DNA of 64,000 nucleotides, from the NCBI GenBank assembly GCA_947176375.1, contig CAMWQM010000005.1, positions 22,959 to 86,958 on the forward strand, read 5' to 3'. A program made the translations under genes and the position numbers. Of this stretch, positions 17,580-29,534 are shown in pieces. Source of the DNA: an uncultured Helicobacteraceae bacterium (GTDB lineage Bacteria; Campylobacterota; Campylobacteria; Campylobacterales; Helicobacteraceae). The notes below the pieces were generated by a model that saw only the letters and a program-made list of their open reading frames with translations, was not told the DNA's origin and made no database searches. The first letter of the stretch is position 1. Each line of letters opens with the position of its first letter.

Positions 17580-17994
17580 GTTCTAGCTTATTTCTAGTGT
17601 TTTTGATTTTTTATAGTTCGCTAAGCAGTATGTATTTGTTTCTGCCACCACTTTTTGGCGTATTATTTATATATTTTATTAAATTAATCAAACAAGAAAA
17701 ATACTATTTGCTTACTGCATTTATTATTGTGCTAGTTATTATAGAGGCTGATAAAGGTTATTACCTTGGAATCTTGCCTATGGTGTATTATTTGGTGTAT
17801 TTATTTATATTTGAGAGAATTGTAAAGACTTTTAAGGATTTCAACTTATTTGAAGCGCTGTATGTGCCTATCATTTACTTACTTTATATTTTAATAAATA
17901 TTATTTGTATATTTATTATTAATAATAGTATGGATATTTGGAGTAATTTAATTATTTTATACATATTCATTGAAAGCTCAATTTTGGTGGTAAA

Positions 17995-18016
<22 letters not shown>
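17528..18016 (+). CDS. Membrane protein upstream of PBP2 (MreD-like)
   Basis: A protein of about 162 residues with five or so hydrophobic segments and almost no soluble part. Position directly before the PBP2 gene, with which it overlaps by 22 bases, and its size match the MreD slot of elongasome operons, but MreD sequences are too divergent to confirm by eye. I took the ATG at 17528, inside the preceding gene; a later ATG at 17546 is possible. Inner membrane; probably a helper of rod-shape peptidoglycan synthesis. Confidence 0.65.
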
Positions 18017-20791
<2,775 letters not shown>

Positions 20792-20806
20792 TTATTTGAT
20801 AATATA

Positions 20807-20828
20807 AGCAAGGTGGTTTCCACTTGCT
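20807..20828 (+). terminator. Hairpin after pseB
   Basis: AGCAAG (20807-20812) pairs with CTTGCT (20823-20828), with a bulged G and a further TGG/CCA stem closing a TTT loop. It lies 16 bases after pseB and before uppS. No T run follows on the plus strand, so intrinsic termination is uncertain. Confidence 0.35.
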
Positions 20829-20900
20829 AAAATGGAATACAATATTAGTTTTATAAATCTTTAGATAGAATCTTAAAGTAATATTATAAAAAGGAAAGTT

Positions 20901-21611
20901 TTGAATCCTAAAAGCAAAAATACGCTAAATCATCTTGCTATCATAATGGATGGAAATGGTCGCTGGGCGAAAGAGCGTAAAATGAAGCGAACAGAGGGGC
21001 ATAAAGAAGGTGTAAAAGTAGTCAGAGAAATAACCAAATGGTGTGCTACAAATGGGATTAAATTTTTAAGTTTATATGCATTTTCTACTGAGAATTGGAC
21101 GCGTCCAAAAATAGAGGTTGATTTTTTGATGAAATTACTAGAACAGCATTTAAAAAACGAATCTAAAACTTATGATGAATATGATATTAGATTCAAAGTC
21201 ATAGGCGATACGATGGGATTTTCTAAAAAGCTTAGAAATTTAATTACTTCACTAGAAAATTCTAGTGCTAAAAATTCCACACTAACGCAGATTCTAGCAC
21301 TAAATTACGGCTCACGAGATGAGATTGCAAGAGCGATTTTAAAGATGAATAAAAATGGCATTCCAAATGGAATCTCAAAAAATGATATGATAAATTTATT
21401 AGAAAATAGCCTTGATACAAAAGAAATTCCAGATGTAGATTTACTCATTCGCACAGGTGGTGAGATGAGACTATCAAACTTTCTTCTTTATCAATGTGCT
21501 TATGCGGAATTAAGCTTTAGTAAGACATTATTCCCAGATTTTAATATAGAGGAATTAAAGAAAATTATAGAAAATTTTAAACAGAGGAATCGCCGCTTTG
21601 GAGCAATTTAG
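20901..21611 (+). CDS. uppS: Undecaprenyl diphosphate synthase
   Basis: cis-Prenyltransferase that makes the C55 lipid carrier for peptidoglycan and glycan assembly. IIMDGNGRWAK carries the catalytic Asp and phosphate-binding Arg; YAFSTENWTRP and DLLIRTGGEMRLSNFLLYQ are the other family blocks. 236 residues, typical. It starts at TTG with AAGGAAA before. It follows pseB by 109 bases. Confidence 0.94.
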   Translation: MNPKSKNTLNHLAIIMDGNGRWAKERKMKRTEGHKEGVKVVREITKWCATNGIKFLSLYAFSTENWTRPKIEVDFLMKLLEQHLKNESKTYDEYDIRFKVIGDTMGFSKKLRNLITSLENSSAKNSTLTQILALNYGSRDEIARAILKMNKNGIPNGISKNDMINLLENSLDTKEIPDVDLLIRTGGEMRLSNFLLYQCAYAELSFSKTLFPDFNIEELKKIIENFKQRNRRFGAI

Positions 21612-21736
21612 CTATAATTTTAAACTTTTTAATACTTGATAAAAAATATATTTTATAGATAAAGGCTTGATTGCTACCACCTATGGCGCTCAAGTAATGC
21701 AATTTAGGGAATATTTAAAACATATTTAGTATATGT

Positions 21737-21742
21737 TATAAT
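21737..21742 (+). promoter_or_regulatory. -10 box upstream of hisZ-like gene
   Basis: TATAAT preceded by TATGT, about 124 bases before the proposed TTG start at 21866. It leaves room for a structured leader (next entry). Confidence 0.5.
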
Positions 21743-21788
21743 AGTCAAAATAGTTTGGGCTATATAACCAAATTATAAACTTTAAAAA

Positions 21789-21843
21789 GCCCCTAAAACA
21801 TTCGGTTTTAGTTAGAAAGTTTTTACTTTCTTAAAGTGGGGGT
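21789..21843 (+). promoter_or_regulatory. Structured leader, possible three-way junction
   Basis: Two adjacent perfect hairpins, CTAAAAC/GTTTTAG (21793-21811) and AGAAAGT/ACTTTCT (21814-21831), lie inside a short outer pairing GCCCC (21789-21793)/GGGGT (21839-21843). The first base pair of hairpin 1 and the last of the outer stem compete for C21793. It lies between the -10 box and the ribosome site (21855-21859), which it does not cover. A regulatory RNA role is inference. Confidence 0.35.
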
Positions 21844-21865
21844 GATTCAAATTCAAGGATTAACA

Positions 21866-22708
21866 TTGACTTTAAGTTATGAAGTGCCACAGGGCAGCAA
21901 AATTTATTTTAATGAAAGTGCTAGATTAAAGCGAGATATTGAACGTTTAGCAGTTGAGATTTTCTATGAAAATGGCTATGAGGAGATTTCTACGCCCTCA
22001 TTTAATTTTACCATTGATGAGAAAATCCTAACAAAGCGAAAAATCATAAGAATAAGTGCTGATGACAACAAGCAAATGATTTTAAGAAATGATAACACAA
22101 TTGATGTTATAAAGATAATAAAACGCCATTTAGGCAATAAAATTGATAATAAAAAATGGTTTTATATCCAGCCTGCATTCTCATATCCTAGCACAGAGAT
22201 TAATCAAATCGGTGCAGAATGCTTGGAAGAAAATTCTATGGGAAACATTCTTTGTGTGGCTGTAAGTATTTTTCAAAAGCTAAAATTAAATCCCATTTTG
22301 CAAATCTCAAATATGAATATCCCTAGGCTTTGTGCTGAAGAAAGTAACATACCTTTAGAAGTTTTCTATAAAATGAAACTTGATAAGATATTATCTTGCG
22401 ATTCTTATTTAAAAGATTTATTATATATTCAAACTAAATCTAGCCTACAAAACTATATCAAAAAAGCACCAAAATTTATCAAAGAAGAGCTAGAAAAACT
22501 CCTAGATAGTGCTAGTTATTGTCATTACGAAAATACTATATTTTCGCCACTTTATTATTCATATTTTACATATTATGATAGTTTATTTTTTAGAATGTTT
22601 AGCGAAAATAGAGTATTTCTACTTGGTGGGAAATACAGGATAGATGAGGTTTACTCCTGTGGATTTGGACTATATACAAATGAGGTCGTAGAGTTTATAT
22701 TAGGATAA
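21866..22708 (+). CDS. HisZ-like ATP phosphoribosyltransferase regulatory subunit
   Basis: A class II aminoacyl-tRNA synthetase-like protein without catalytic signatures for charging. The start VPQGSKIYFNESARLKRDIE and GYEEISTPSF match the HisZ/HisRS-like fold; YSCGFGLYTNEVV closes it. HisZ activates short-form HisG in histidine synthesis. I chose the TTG at 21866, with AAGGA 6 bases before, giving 280 residues and the family's usual beginning; GTG codons at 21836 and 21842 would add 8-10 residues. Together with hisB it implies a histidine pathway. Confidence 0.75.
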   Translation: MTLSYEVPQGSKIYFNESARLKRDIERLAVEIFYENGYEEISTPSFNFTIDEKILTKRKIIRISADDNKQMILRNDNTIDVIKIIKRHLGNKIDNKKWFYIQPAFSYPSTEINQIGAECLEENSMGNILCVAVSIFQKLKLNPILQISNMNIPRLCAEESNIPLEVFYKMKLDKILSCDSYLKDLLYIQTKSSLQNYIKKAPKFIKEELEKLLDSASYCHYENTIFSPLYYSYFTYYDSLFFRMFSENRVFLLGGKYRIDEVYSCGFGLYTNEVVEFILG

Positions 22709-22780
22709 ATTGTAACAACCAAATGTTACTTTTATAGAAAATATTTGTCTAAAAAGTATATTTTTTACTTCTACACTTTT

Positions 22781-22786
22781 TACAAT
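22781..22786 (+). promoter_or_regulatory. Possible -10 box upstream of yjcH/actP
   Basis: TACAAT about 52 bases before the YjcH-like ATG. A strong AAGGAG ribosome site lies between. Weak evidence on sequence alone. Confidence 0.35.
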
Positions 22787-22838
22787 ACAACTTAAATGTT
22801 AAATTATTAATACACCAAATGTAAAAGGAGTATTAATT

Positions 22839-23195
22839 ATGAACAATCAATTTAATCTAAATGATAGAGAAACTAAAGTATTTGAGAAATTTAAAAAATT
22901 CATTAGCTTTAGGAATAAGTTTTCGCTATTTTTATCAGTAATTGTTCTTGTGTGCTATTACATTTTTATCATAGCAGTTGGATTCTTCCCACAAGTGCTT
23001 GGATACACAATCGGTCCTAGTGTTATTACACTTGGAATCTTAAGCGGAATATCCATTATCATAATTTCTATAATAGTTACAGGGATCTACACATTTATTG
23101 CAAATAAATATTTTGATAGAGACCAAAAAGCCCTGCTTGATGAGCTTTCAAAAGAAGGTATTATAGAAAAAATAACTAAAGGAGAGATAAAATGA
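22839..23195 (+). CDS. DUF485 (YjcH-like) membrane protein
   Basis: A 118-residue protein with two membrane segments (about 32-52 and 64-90) and short cytoplasmic ends. DUF485 proteins are nearly always paired with an acetate/solute permease of the ActP type, as here: the last four bases overlap actP (ATGA). An AAGGAG site lies 8 bases before the ATG. The exact role is unknown; perhaps stability or regulation of the permease. Confidence 0.85.
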   Translation: MNNQFNLNDRETKVFEKFKKFISFRNKFSLFLSVIVLVCYYIFIIAVGFFPQVLGYTIGPSVITLGILSGISIIIISIIVTGIYTFIANKYFDRDQKALLDELSKEGIIEKITKGEIK

Positions 23196-24853
23196 AAAAG
23201 ATAATAATATTACTTTTATCACAAATAATTCTATTGCCTAATCTCTTTGCTGCTGCAATAGAATTAGACAATACACAAAAAAGTGAAATTAATATCACTG
23301 CTATCATTATGTTTATAGTGTTTGTGTTGGCTACACTTGGAATCACTTATTTTTCTAATAAAAAATCCAAATCCACTTCGTCATTCTACACAGCTGGTGG
23401 AAATATCACAGGACTTCAAAATGGAACTGCAATAGCAGGAGATTTTATGAGTGCGGCAAGCTTCCTTGGTATTACTGCCCTTGTATTTACAAATGGATTT
23501 GATGGGCTTATTTATTCTATAGGATTTTTGGCAGGGTGGCCCATTATTTTGTTTCTCATTGCTGAAAAATTCCGCAATCTTGGCAAATTCACTTTTGCTG
23601 ACATTACTGCCTATCGTTTAGAAGCAAAGCCCATTCGTATTATTTCAGCTATCTCTGCTTTAAGCGTTATAATATTTTATCTCATTGCACAAATGGTTGG
23701 TGCTGGACAGCTAATACAAGTGCTTTTTGGACTTGATTATATAATAGCAGTGGTGTTGGTTGGAATCTTAATGATTTGTTATGTCGTTTTTGGTGGAATG
23801 CACGCTACTACTTGGGTGCAAATAATTAAAGCAATTTTATTGCTTGGTGGGGCTAGTTTTATGGCATTTATGATTTTATATCATACAAAATTTAATCTAA
23901 GTGATTTCTTTAACTCTGCTATTAAACATCACAAAGAAGGTATTGCTATTATGTCGCCTGGCAGCTTTGTAAAAGACCCGATTTCCGCGATTTCATTAGG
24001 ACTTGCATTAATGTTTGGAACAGCTGGACTTCCTCATATTCTAATGAGATTCTTCACAGTGAAAGATGCAAAAGAAGCCAGAAAGTCTGTATTCTATGCT
24101 ACTACTTTGATTGGATATTTTTATGTATTAACATTTATTATAGGATTTGGAGCAATCGTGTTACTACTTGGTAATGCTGAATTCACAAATGCAGATGGAA
24201 GCTTAAAGGGCATTGGTAGTAATATGGTGGCAATTATTTTGGCTGAAGCAATAGGTGGCAATATATTTTTAGGATTTATCTCTGCCGTGGCATTTGCAAC
24301 TATACTAGCAGTTGTATCTGGACTAGCGATTTCTGGGGCTGGAGCTATTAGCCACGATTTATTCGTAAATTGTGTAAAAGGTGGAAATTGCGATAAAAAA
24401 CTAGAAATGAGAGTTACAAAAGGCGCAACAATAGGACTTGGAATACTAGCAATAATTCTTGGAATTGTATTTGAAAAACAAAATGTAGCTTTCACAGTCG
24501 GACTAGCTTTTGCAATTGCTGCTAGTGTAAATTTCCCTATTTTACTCTTATGTATTTATTGGAAAAACCTAACCACAAGAGGAACATTCATTGGTGGAAT
24601 CTGCGGACTTATAGTTGTCCTTACATTAGTAATTTTAAGCCCTAGTATTTGGGTTAAAAGCTTTGGCTTTGATAAGGCAATTTTTCCTTATGACCACCCC
24701 GCGATTTTCACAATGCCACTCACATTTTTCCTAATCTGGCTATTTTCAATAACTGACAATAGCCATAGAGCAAAAATCGATAGAGATGGCTTTGAAGCAC
24801 AAGACTTTAGAGCACAAAGCGGCATAGGAATAAGCGAAGCAATAGAACATTAA
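23192..24853 (+). CDS. actP: Cation/acetate symporter ActP-like (SSS family)
   Basis: A 553-residue sodium:solute symporter. A cleavable-type leader is followed by about 13 membrane spans. SSS features include [31 protein letters not shown] and the [15 protein letters not shown] segment typical of acetate permeases. It imports acetate or related short acids (pyruvate, glycolate are alternatives). Co-translated with the DUF485 gene. A long hairpin follows the stop. Confidence 0.88.
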   Translation: MKKIIILLLSQIILLPNLFAAAIELDNTQKSEINITAIIMFIVFVLATLGITYFSNKKSKSTSSFYTAGGNITGLQNGTAIAGDFMSAASFLGITALVFTNGFDGLIYSIGFLAGWPIILFLIAEKFRNLGKFTFADITAYRLEAKPIRIISAISALSVIIFYLIAQMVGAGQLIQVLFGLDYIIAVVLVGILMICYVVFGGMHATTWVQIIKAILLLGGASFMAFMILYHTKFNLSDFFNSAIKHHKEGIAIMSPGSFVKDPISAISLGLALMFGTAGLPHILMRFFTVKDAKEARKSVFYATTLIGYFYVLTFIIGFGAIVLLLGNAEFTNADGSLKGIGSNMVAIILAEAIGGNIFLGFISAVAFATILAVVSGLAISGAGAISHDLFVNCVKGGNCDKKLEMRVTKGATIGLGILAIILGIVFEKQNVAFTVGLAFAIAASVNFPILLLCIYWKNLTTRGTFIGGICGLIVVLTLVILSPSIWVKSFGFDKAIFPYDHPAIFTMPLTFFLIWLFSITDNSHRAKIDRDGFEAQDFRAQSGIGISEAIEH

Positions 24854-24864
24854 TTTTTTAAAAG

Positions 24865-24889
24865 CGATTTTGCAATTTTTGCAAAGTCG
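24865..24889 (+). terminator. Hairpin after actP
   Basis: An 11-bp stem with a 3-base loop (CGATTTTGCAA and TTGCAAAGTCG, one G-T pair), 11 bases after the actP stop. No long T run follows, so it is a terminator or 3'-end stabiliser by position. Confidence 0.45.
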
Positions 24890-25293
24890 ATAAAATTGTA
24901 GTGCTACCTCCCGCTTAAAAGAAGCGAGAAACTTGCAAACTAAATAGATATAATTTTAAAATAATTTAAAAAGTTTGTATAAAATTAAATATGCTAATTT
25001 TGTAAAAATCATTTTAAATTATTTTTAAACACTAGGGATTTTGAAGAAAATTATTTTTGCTTAAAACAATTAGGATTCTTACTTGGCTATGAAAATTTAA
25101 AAATAATACTTTAGAGCTTTTACTTCCTTTGAAAGGATAGCTTTCTTAAAATGTTTATCATATTTCAATCTTATATAGAAGCCTTTAATAATATAAATAA
25201 TTAATAATAAAATTTGCACTAAATCAATTGATTATTTAACTATGTATCAAAATTTTATCAATACAATATTTCCAAAAAATCCAAAAATTACAT

Positions 25294-25299
25294 TATAAT
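25294..25299 (+). promoter_or_regulatory. -10 box for tRNA-Arg
   Basis: TATAAT 21 bases before the mature 5' end of the tRNA, a spacing compatible with a short 5' leader removed by RNase P. Confidence 0.5.
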
Positions 25300-25320
25300 T
25301 TCACTTCTTTTTATACTTTT

Positions 25321-25397
25321 GTGTCCATAGCTCAGCTGAATAGAGCAACAGGTTGCGGTCCTGTAGGTCGTGGGTTTGAATCCCTCTGGGCACGCCA
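25321..25397 (+). tRNA. tRNA-Arg (anticodon GCG)
   Basis: Cloverleaf read by hand: acceptor GTGTCCA/TGGGCAC with one G-T pair, D stem GCTC/GAGC, anticodon stem ACAGG/CCTGT with loop TTGCGGT (anticodon GCG, reads CGC and CGT), variable loop AGGTC, T stem GTGGG/CCCTC with a T-T mismatch, encoded CCA. A20, an arginine identity base, is present. The D loop has A at position 19 and the T loop has T at 56, where G19 and C56 are nearly universal. Many bacteria use ACG rather than GCG here. It looks functional, though the T-stem mismatch is a caution. Confidence 0.9.
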
Positions 25398-25683
25398 CCT
25401 ACACAAAATCAAATTATAATATTAGATTCCATTTAGATTAGCTAATTCTAAAATCTAACAAATATATCTAAAATATTAGAAACTAAACATCTAGTAAAAT
25501 CTAAATAGTAGATTCTAAATCTCTATAATCTTTGATTAATTTCTTGTTAATTTAGATTTCACATTTAAATCTTTAGAATTTATGTTTAAACAGATTCTAA
25601 TTTAAGTTAGAACTTAACTAAACAATACGAGTAAAATTTACTTTAGAATCTTCATTTTTTTAAACTTCCACTTTTTTATTAAA

Positions 25684-25802
25684 TACTACTCTCCTTTAAT
25701 CTTTTTAACAAGACAAGAAAAGAAAACCTCTACATTTACTAGTGGCTTATTTTCAATTTTGCCACACAAATACTTCCTTATTGTCTTTTATAAAAAGATT
25801 TT
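25684..25802 (+). repeat. Dispersed degenerate coding repeat, copy A
   Basis: Reads in one frame as ...LFSILPHKYFLIVFYKKIL, preceded by a FLTRQ-type segment. Three more copies lie at 35618, 39303 and 43892 on the minus strand. They share the DNA core CACACAAAT(A)CTTTCTTATTG-like and flanking blocks. In copy A the frame runs straight into the G9 tract. The parent protein is not recognised. Confidence 0.6.
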
Positions 25803-25820
25803 AAAAAAAAAGGGGGGGGG
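25803..25820 (+). repeat. Homopolymer A9-G9 tract
   Basis: Nine A then nine G directly after repeat copy A. In copy B the equivalent site is a G5 run, suggesting the tract lay inside the ancestral coding sequence as a slippage switch. Confidence 0.8.
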
Positions 25821-25957
25821 ACAGATTGGAGCTTAAGGTGGATTCTAAACTTAAAAGTAGAATCCATTTTTAGAATCTTTAAAACCTACTTTTAGAAAAC
25901 TAATTTAAGAATGTCCAAAAGCCACTTACAAATCTATCAAAAATTTGATAGAAAATG

Positions 25958-26902
25958 CTAGGAATCTGCTAAAAATCTCGCAGCCTCAATATAGCTCTGC
26001 AAATTTGGATTTTTATTCTTATAGGCTATATCAAATGCAGTGCCATGATCAACTGAAGCACGAAGCAAAGGAAGGCCCAAAGTTACATTTATACTTTTAT
26101 CAAAATGCAAAGCTTTTAGCGGGATTAACCCTTGGTCGTGATACATCGCAATGAATACATTAAATTTAGAGCGATTTTGTGGGCTAAAAGCAATGTCTGG
26201 CGAAATTGAGCCTATAAAAATTTCACTTCCTAGCTTTTTATTTACAAAGTTTATAGCCTCATTTATCATAAAATCCTCACTCCCTAGTATCCCACTATCT
26301 CCTGCGTGCGGATTAAGCCCCAAAACTAAAGCATTATTAAAAATAAAACTATTCTTAAAATCTAGCAAAAAATCCACCAAAGCATTAAAAGTAATGCTTT
26401 TGCTAACTTCACTTAAAGGAATATGGTCGCTAAAAAGTGCTACAAACATTTCCTTACATCCTAGCATCATAATCCCTTTTTTACCAAATCTTTTACTTAA
26501 ATATTCTGTATGCCCTAGAAACTCTATCCCAGCCTTACTCCACGCAAATTTATTAATAGGAAGTGTTAGAATAGAATCTGCCATATTTCTACAAACCAAA
26601 TCCACTCCATTCTCAAAGCTAACAAAGCTATACTCACCACTCTCTTTGCTAACAAGTGAAGGTGTAATTAGCGCATTAGATTCTATTTTATCTAGCGTAT
26701 TTTGTGAGCAGAATTTTTTTATACTAAAAGTCTCTAAATCATTTGGAAACTTAAGTGAAAGCATTTTAGATGCAGAATCTAGAACTTCTAAATCTATCAA
26801 ATAAACTGGTTTGACAATTTTTTTAATCTCATCGTGTGCTTTGAGCAAAATCTCAAGTGATATTCCATTCACATCACCCACGCTTATAGCAACCCTTTTC
26901 AG
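25958..26902 (-). CDS. pdxA: 4-hydroxythreonine-4-phosphate dehydrogenase
   Basis: NAD-dependent enzyme of pyridoxal-5'-phosphate synthesis; its product condenses in the PdxJ reaction. SVGDVNGISLEI at the start, HTEYLSKRFGKK, GLNPHAGDSGILG and AMYHDQGLIPLKAL carry the metal- and substrate-binding residues. The first canonical start, GTG at 26881, falls inside the conserved N-terminal strand. Extending to CTG at 26902 restores KRVAISVGDVNG, and an AAAGG site lies 7 bases before it inside pdxJ, so a CTG start is proposed. It begins 3 bases after the pdxJ stop. Confidence 0.9.
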   Translation of the reverse strand: MKRVAISVGDVNGISLEILLKAHDEIKKIVKPVYLIDLEVLDSASKMLSLKFPNDLETFSIKKFCSQNTLDKIESNALITPSLVSKESGEYSFVSFENGVDLVCRNMADSILTLPINKFAWSKAGIEFLGHTEYLSKRFGKKGIMMLGCKEMFVALFSDHIPLSEVSKSITFNALVDFLLDFKNSFIFNNALVLGLNPHAGDSGILGSEDFMINEAINFVNKKLGSEIFIGSISPDIAFSPQNRSKFNVFIAMYHDQGLIPLKALHFDKSINVTLGLPLLRASVDHGTAFDIAYKNKNPNLQSYIEAARFLADS

Positions 26903-26905
26903 TCT

Positions 26906-27664
26906 CTAGCCTTTAATTAAAGATAGCATTTCTTTTACCGCATTGAATAGTCCGCAAAATACTGCTCTAGAGATGATACTATGACCTATGTTTAACTCTG
27001 TGATTTCTTTAATTTTTAATATTTCGCTAACATTTTGGTAATTTAGCCCGTGCCCTGCATAAACGCCTAGCTCTAGACTTTTCGCAAACTTCGCAGAATC
27101 TGAAAGTCTCTTTAATTCATCTTTGTATTTTTCTTTTGCATTTATAATATCTAGTTTATTTGGCGTTCTATTTAGATTACTATTTAAGATTAAAAATAAA
27201 TTTGCAAATGCCCCTGTATGAAGCTCTATTGAATCTGCCCCAAAATCCTTTGCCCTAGTTATATCATCTTTTGAGGGATTTATAAAAAGAGAGACTTTTA
27301 TATCACTATCTTTAATTTTAGAAATAATATCTCTTAATCTATCTGTTAGCAGCAATCCGCCCTCTGTGGTAACTTCCTGTCTATTTTCTGGCACAAGTGT
27401 GATTGAATTTGGCTTTAGCTTGATTAAAAAATCTAAAATCTCCTTATTTGTGCTAGATTCTATATTTGTAGGAATGGGTGCGTTCTGAATTATCCTTTCA
27501 ATATCAAAATCGTTCATATGTCTCCTATCCTCTCTCAAATGTGCTGTGATTTGTGAAACACCTGCATTTTTTAGCACATAAATTGCCTCTAGTGGCTCTG
27601 GCTCATTTATCTTTCTAGCCTCCCTTAAAGTCGCTATATGGTCGATATTTACACCTAGATTCAT
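26906..27664 (-). CDS. pdxJ: Pyridoxine 5'-phosphate synthase
   Basis: TIM-barrel enzyme that joins 1-deoxyxylulose 5-phosphate and 3-amino-2-oxopropyl phosphate to pyridoxine phosphate. LGVNIDHIATLREAR, ITAHLREDRRHMND, NSITLVPENR and GVYAGHGLNY are diagnostic. 252 residues, typical. Followed at once by pdxA, giving the deoxyxylulose-type B6 pathway pair; H. pylori carries the same two genes together. Confidence 0.95.
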   Translation of the reverse strand: MNLGVNIDHIATLREARKINEPEPLEAIYVLKNAGVSQITAHLREDRRHMNDFDIERIIQNAPIPTNIESSTNKEILDFLIKLKPNSITLVPENRQEVTTEGGLLLTDRLRDIISKIKDSDIKVSLFINPSKDDITRAKDFGADSIELHTGAFANLFLILNSNLNRTPNKLDIINAKEKYKDELKRLSDSAKFAKSLELGVYAGHGLNYQNVSEILKIKEITELNIGHSIISRAVFCGLFNAVKEMLSLIKG

Positions 27665-27692
27665 CTTTTTATCCTTTCATTTTAGATTCTTT

Positions 27693-29534
27693 TTAGATTG
27701 TAGTTTCCAAATTAGATTCTACTTTATTTTTTATACTAGATTCTGCATTTAGCAATTCATTTGCCCTCATTGCAATATTTTTATCCAAATACATATCAAA
27801 GTATTTAAATTGCTCTCCACTCTGCCTAATCCCACGCAAAATATCCCCACTTTGGCGATATTTTAAATCAAGCTCGGCTATCTCAAAGCCATTTGTTGTA
27901 TGTATAAAATCCTTTAGCCTAGCGGAAGTAGCATTATTCGTATATAAAAAGCAGTATCCCTTTAGCCCATTTCTACTAACCCTTCCACGAAGTTGATGAA
28001 GCGTAGCAAAGCCTAATCTCTCCGCCCCAACAATAATAATTGTAGACAGAAGAGGAAGTGAGATTCCAACTTCAAATAAAGTCGTAGCAATGAGCAAAGA
28101 GCCTTTGTCTCTAAAATTTTCAATAATTTCCTCTTTGTTCTTATCCTTGCCGTGTGTAGAATAAACATTGCCAAAATTTTTCTGCCAAAATGGCAAACCC
28201 TCTTCAATAGATTGATAAGTTATGCTTTCACTTTTTTCAACAAGCGGATAGATTATAGCTACTTGCTTATTATTTTCTATCTCACTTTTAATGTGTGATA
28301 AAAGAGCTTTGAATTCATTTTTTGTAATAATTTTTGTATCAATATCTTTTTTAAAAGGCAAATCTCTAATAAAACAAAAATCAACAAAATTTGACTGAAT
28401 CAAAGCCATAGTGCGAGGAATAGGTGTAGCAGAGAATTGAATATTATGCGGTTTTTTACCCTTAATACTTAACATTTGCTCTATCTTTTGCCTTTGGCTC
28501 GTGCCAAAACGATGCTGTTCATCTACCATAAATAAATCAAAATCACTCAAATCCATATACAAAAGTGTGTGCGTTCCTATCAAAAAATCACAAGATTCCA
28601 CATTTTTTTCCCCACCAAGTGCTAGAGAGGTTTTAATATGTTTTGGAAGGAATTTATTTGCTTCTATATAAAGCTGCTTTGCAAGAATTGTAGTTGGCGC
28701 CAAAAGGAGGGATTTTTTAGGATAAGCTATAGCTACACAAGAAAGTATGATAATAGTTTTTCCACATCCAACATCGCCCATCACAACCAAACGAGTAGCC
28801 ATTTTGGAAGCTAGCTTTGAACCTAAAACCTCTATGCAATTTTTCTGCCCTTTTGTAAGGCTAAAAGGAAGACTTTTTATAAAACTTTGATAATCTCCAT
28901 TTAGGACGCTTGTGGCTTGAAAACTAATCTTTTTTGCTTTTAGTGATTTCATATAATAAAATATTTCTACAAATTTCATAGTCTCCAAATATTCGCCAAA
29001 CAAGCCATTATTTTTAGCAAAATTAGTTAGATAAGCCAAATTAGATTCTGGGTGAAAAATAGTGTAGATTCTGTCTGCCTCATTTTGTGGAATTCCTAGA
29101 GTTAAAAGCGAAGGCAGTGTTATAACCTCTCTAAAAATATCATTTAGATTGCTACTTTGCATAGCTTTGGTATTAAAATTCATAATAATTTGATTGATAT
29201 TTTTTATAATTTTTGGCTGATTTATACGCCACACTCCGCTAAATTCAAAACTACCAAAGATGTAGGCTTGTGTGTTTGGAGTGAAAATCTTACTATGATA
29301 TGATTTATAATTGAAAATGGTAATTTCTAAAAACTCATCAAATTCAAGCAATAAAGATTCTACTTTAAGCGTTTTTTGATGCCTTTTAGCGCTTAAAAAT
29401 TTGACTTTTAGCACTCCTAAATTTTTTGTATTTCTATCTAAATTTTTTATCAAAAATGTGTTTGTATATGACTTTGGAGTAAATAAAATAGCTTCAAATA
29501 GGTTATTTATACCTATTTTTCGCAGTCTATTCAT
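27693..29534 (-). CDS. recG: ATP-dependent DNA helicase RecG
   Basis: Branch-migrating helicase that remodels stalled forks and recombination junctions. Walker A GDVGCGKT, the DEQHRFG box II, QFSATPIPRTMALI (motif III) and the C-terminal GRVSRNGLKGYCFLY region are present, with an OB-type wedge domain in the first 200 residues. 613 residues, slightly short like other Helicobacter RecG. Its start overlaps the M16 gene end by 8 bases. Confidence 0.94.
   Translation of the reverse strand: MNRLRKIGINNLFEAILFTPKSYTNTFLIKNLDRNTKNLGVLKVKFLSAKRHQKTLKVESLLLEFDEFLEITIFNYKSYHSKIFTPNTQAYIFGSFEFSGVWRINQPKIIKNINQIIMNFNTKAMQSSNLNDIFREVITLPSLLTLGIPQNEADRIYTIFHPESNLAYLTNFAKNNGLFGEYLETMKFVEIFYYMKSLKAKKISFQATSVLNGDYQSFIKSLPFSLTKGQKNCIEVLGSKLASKMATRLVVMGDVGCGKTIIILSCVAIAYPKKSLLLAPTTILAKQLYIEANKFLPKHIKTSLALGGEKNVESCDFLIGTHTLLYMDLSDFDLFMVDEQHRFGTSQRQKIEQMLSIKGKKPHNIQFSATPIPRTMALIQSNFVDFCFIRDLPFKKDIDTKIITKNEFKALLSHIKSEIENNKQVAIIYPLVEKSESITYQSIEEGLPFWQKNFGNVYSTHGKDKNKEEIIENFRDKGSLLIATTLFEVGISLPLLSTIIIVGAERLGFATLHQLRGRVSRNGLKGYCFLYTNNATSARLKDFIHTTNGFEIAELDLKYRQSGDILRGIRQSGEQFKYFDMYLDKNIAMRANELLNAESSIKNKVESNLETTI

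Larger units (their letters stand above)
24854..25320. other. Intergenic region between actP and tRNA-Arg
   Basis: No gene seen in 467 bases. It holds the actP hairpin at the left and the tRNA promoter at the right; a short CGCTT/AAGCG stem is near 24910-24925. The middle is AT-rich without recognisable features. Confidence 0.4.
25398..25957. other. Intergenic region with decayed coding repeat and poly-G tract
   Basis: No intact gene in 560 bases. It holds several AGATTCT-type words (for example near 25511 and 25592), copy A of the dispersed degenerate coding repeat, and an A9-G9 tract. Confidence 0.5.

Noticed and set aside
20807..20828. The hairpin after pseB as a firm intrinsic terminator
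   Set aside because: The stem is good but no T run follows on the plus strand, so it is listed only as a low-confidence structure.
25958..26804. Plus-strand open frames of 69 and 217 residues opposite pdxA
   Set aside because: pdxA on the minus strand has clear family motifs over the whole length; the opposite frames show no domain and no ribosome site.
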